Shown here in pieces: positions 63,279 through 64,000 of a DNA stretch of 64,000 nt; position 1 is the first letter of the stretch, and the number at the start of each line of letters is the position of its first letter. The position numbers and the translations under genes were made by a program. Source of the DNA: Bifidobacterium sp. ESL0790 (GTDB lineage Bacteria > Actinomycetota > Actinomycetes > Actinomycetales > Bifidobacteriaceae). The DNA lies in NCBI RefSeq assembly GCF_029395435.1, contig NZ_CP113915.1, positions 372,001 through 436,000 of the forward strand. Direction: 5' to 3'. The notes below the pieces were generated by a model. That model saw nothing but the letters and a program-made list of their open reading frames with translations, was not told where the DNA came from and ran no database searches.

Positions 63279-63471
63279 CGCTGAGCTGACGCAGAAGTTG
63301 GGCTGGTTGGTGGTATCGAGGAGCAGCCGTTGGAGGCCTTTCTGAGTACCTGATGCAATGGGCCGCCGATTGCGCTGGGCAACCATAGCAAGTGGGAATC
63401 CGAGCATGTCGTGGGGAAGCTGGGGATACATGACCATCGGCAATACAGGTTGCCGGGAAAGGAGGAGTGTG

Positions 63472-63927
63472 ATGGACGCTGATTCACCAAATACCGATTC
63501 GTCGGGTGTGGTTTCGGCCGCCGTGAAGCCGCCGCGTCGCAAGAAGCTGGCGCGGATGCTGCGCCGACGTGCGTTCTGGCGGGGCGACGACGAGGGCTCG
63601 GGGACCGTCACCGGCGTGATGTTGGTGGCCGTCACCGCCATCCTGCTCGTGGTGATAGCCATGGGTGGCCGCTTGCTCATCTGCATCGCCCACGCGCGCA
63701 GCGTCGCCGACCAGGCGGCAATCGCCGGGGCGATCTCGGAATGGAAGGGCGAGGGTGATCCGTGCATTCGCGCGGGCTTGGCCGCCAGCGCCAACGGAGG
63801 CGTGCTCATCTCCTGCACGGTGAAGGACGACGATGTGAACGTGAAGGTCTCGTACGCCACATCCGTGCCCGTGGCCCCGCAAGTCGTGCGCGAGGCCCGC
63901 GCCGGCCCCGTCCCTTGCGGCACGTGA
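63472..63927 (+). CDS. TadE-like protein (Rv3654c family)
   Basis: 151 residues from the ATG at 63472, decided by AAAGGAGG; the upstream in-frame ATG at 63358 lacks a site. DEGSGTVTGVMLVAVTAILLVVIAMGG resembles a pseudopilin helix (read from about residues 41-67) but has no Glu at +5. ARSVADQAAIAGA is the conserved block of actinobacterial Rv3654c-like proteins, always found after TadE. Last gene of the Tad locus. Confidence 0.85.
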   Translation: MDADSPNTDSSGVVSAAVKPPRRKKLARMLRRRAFWRGDDEGSGTVTGVMLVAVTAILLVVIAMGGRLLICIAHARSVADQAAIAGAISEWKGEGDPCIRAGLAASANGGVLISCTVKDDDVNVKVSYATSVPVAPQVVREARAGPVPCGT

Positions 63928-64000
63928 GGCGTGTGTGATGGAGCATGATGTATATGGGAGATGCGCTTGTTCATTGGGCAGGCGTGAAGATAGTCGGGTG

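Overview
The window is about 64 kb of a high-GC Gram-positive chromosome and almost certainly comes from a Bifidobacterium. The support is the actinobacterial gene order coaD - coiled-coil protein - DUF177 - rpmF - rnc, the block rpsP - khpA - rimM - trmD, rpsO - pnp with a long Arg/Asp-rich PNPase tail, a DUF4244-type Flp pilin in a compact Tad locus, a DUF3039 protein next to pncB, and the overall codon use. No rRNA, phage, integrase, transposase or CRISPR array was seen. All assignments come from reading the sequence; no database search was run.

Layout. 0-6.4 kb: a nitroreductase-like protein, a DUF4143 AAA ATPase with an upstream array of three identical palindromes, the trmD/rimM/khpA/rpsP translation block, and a type II NADH dehydrogenase. 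6.7-14 kb: a small orphan antitoxin-like gene, three small membrane proteins, a large LPLTG-anchored BspA-type repeat surface protein and a membrane-anchored endonuclease/exonuclease/phosphatase-fold enzyme. 14-23.3 kb: ffh, a polysaccharide deacetylase, cysS, a class-I amidotransferase and an ABC-F ATPase, with two intergenic hairpin repeat arrays. 23.3-24.4 kb: an AT-rich toxin-antitoxin island with two FitA-like antitoxins and one PIN toxin. 24.5-30 kb: ilvB-ilvN and a secreted leucine-rich-repeat protein. 30-38 kb: rnc, rpmF, DUF177, a DivIVA-like protein, coaD, a DUF3039 protein, pncB, a Pr6Pr membrane protein, rph and rdgB. 38-48 kb: AEC transporter, tRNA-Leu, a YbaK-type deacylase, a MerR regulator with an aldo/keto reductase, a HigBA-like module, a MarR regulator with a DHA2 exporter, a carboxymuconolactone decarboxylase-like protein and tRNA-Thr. 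47-58 kb: a mannose-1-phosphate guanylyltransferase, a DUF6020 membrane protein, a probable toxin-antitoxin pair, pgi, tRNA-Gly, a membrane protein, rpsO and pnp. 58-64 kb: a seven-gene Tad pilus locus (tadZ, tadA, tadB, tadC, flp, tadE, tadE-like).

Most notable signals. (1) Several sequence-unrelated families of intergenic hairpin repeats share a monomer length of 61-63 bp. (2) A helically phased cluster of DnaA-box-like nonamers lies upstream of the Tad locus, and its terminal module recurs upstream of the pilin operon and upstream of a toxin-antitoxin-like pair. (3) Matching operator sequences suggest a MerR regulon spanning 3 kb and a MarR autoregulated exporter. (4) Three identical 16-bp palindromes at exact 41-bp intervals precede the AAA ATPase gene. 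(5) Many housekeeping enzymes carry hydrophilic low-complexity insertions at loop positions.
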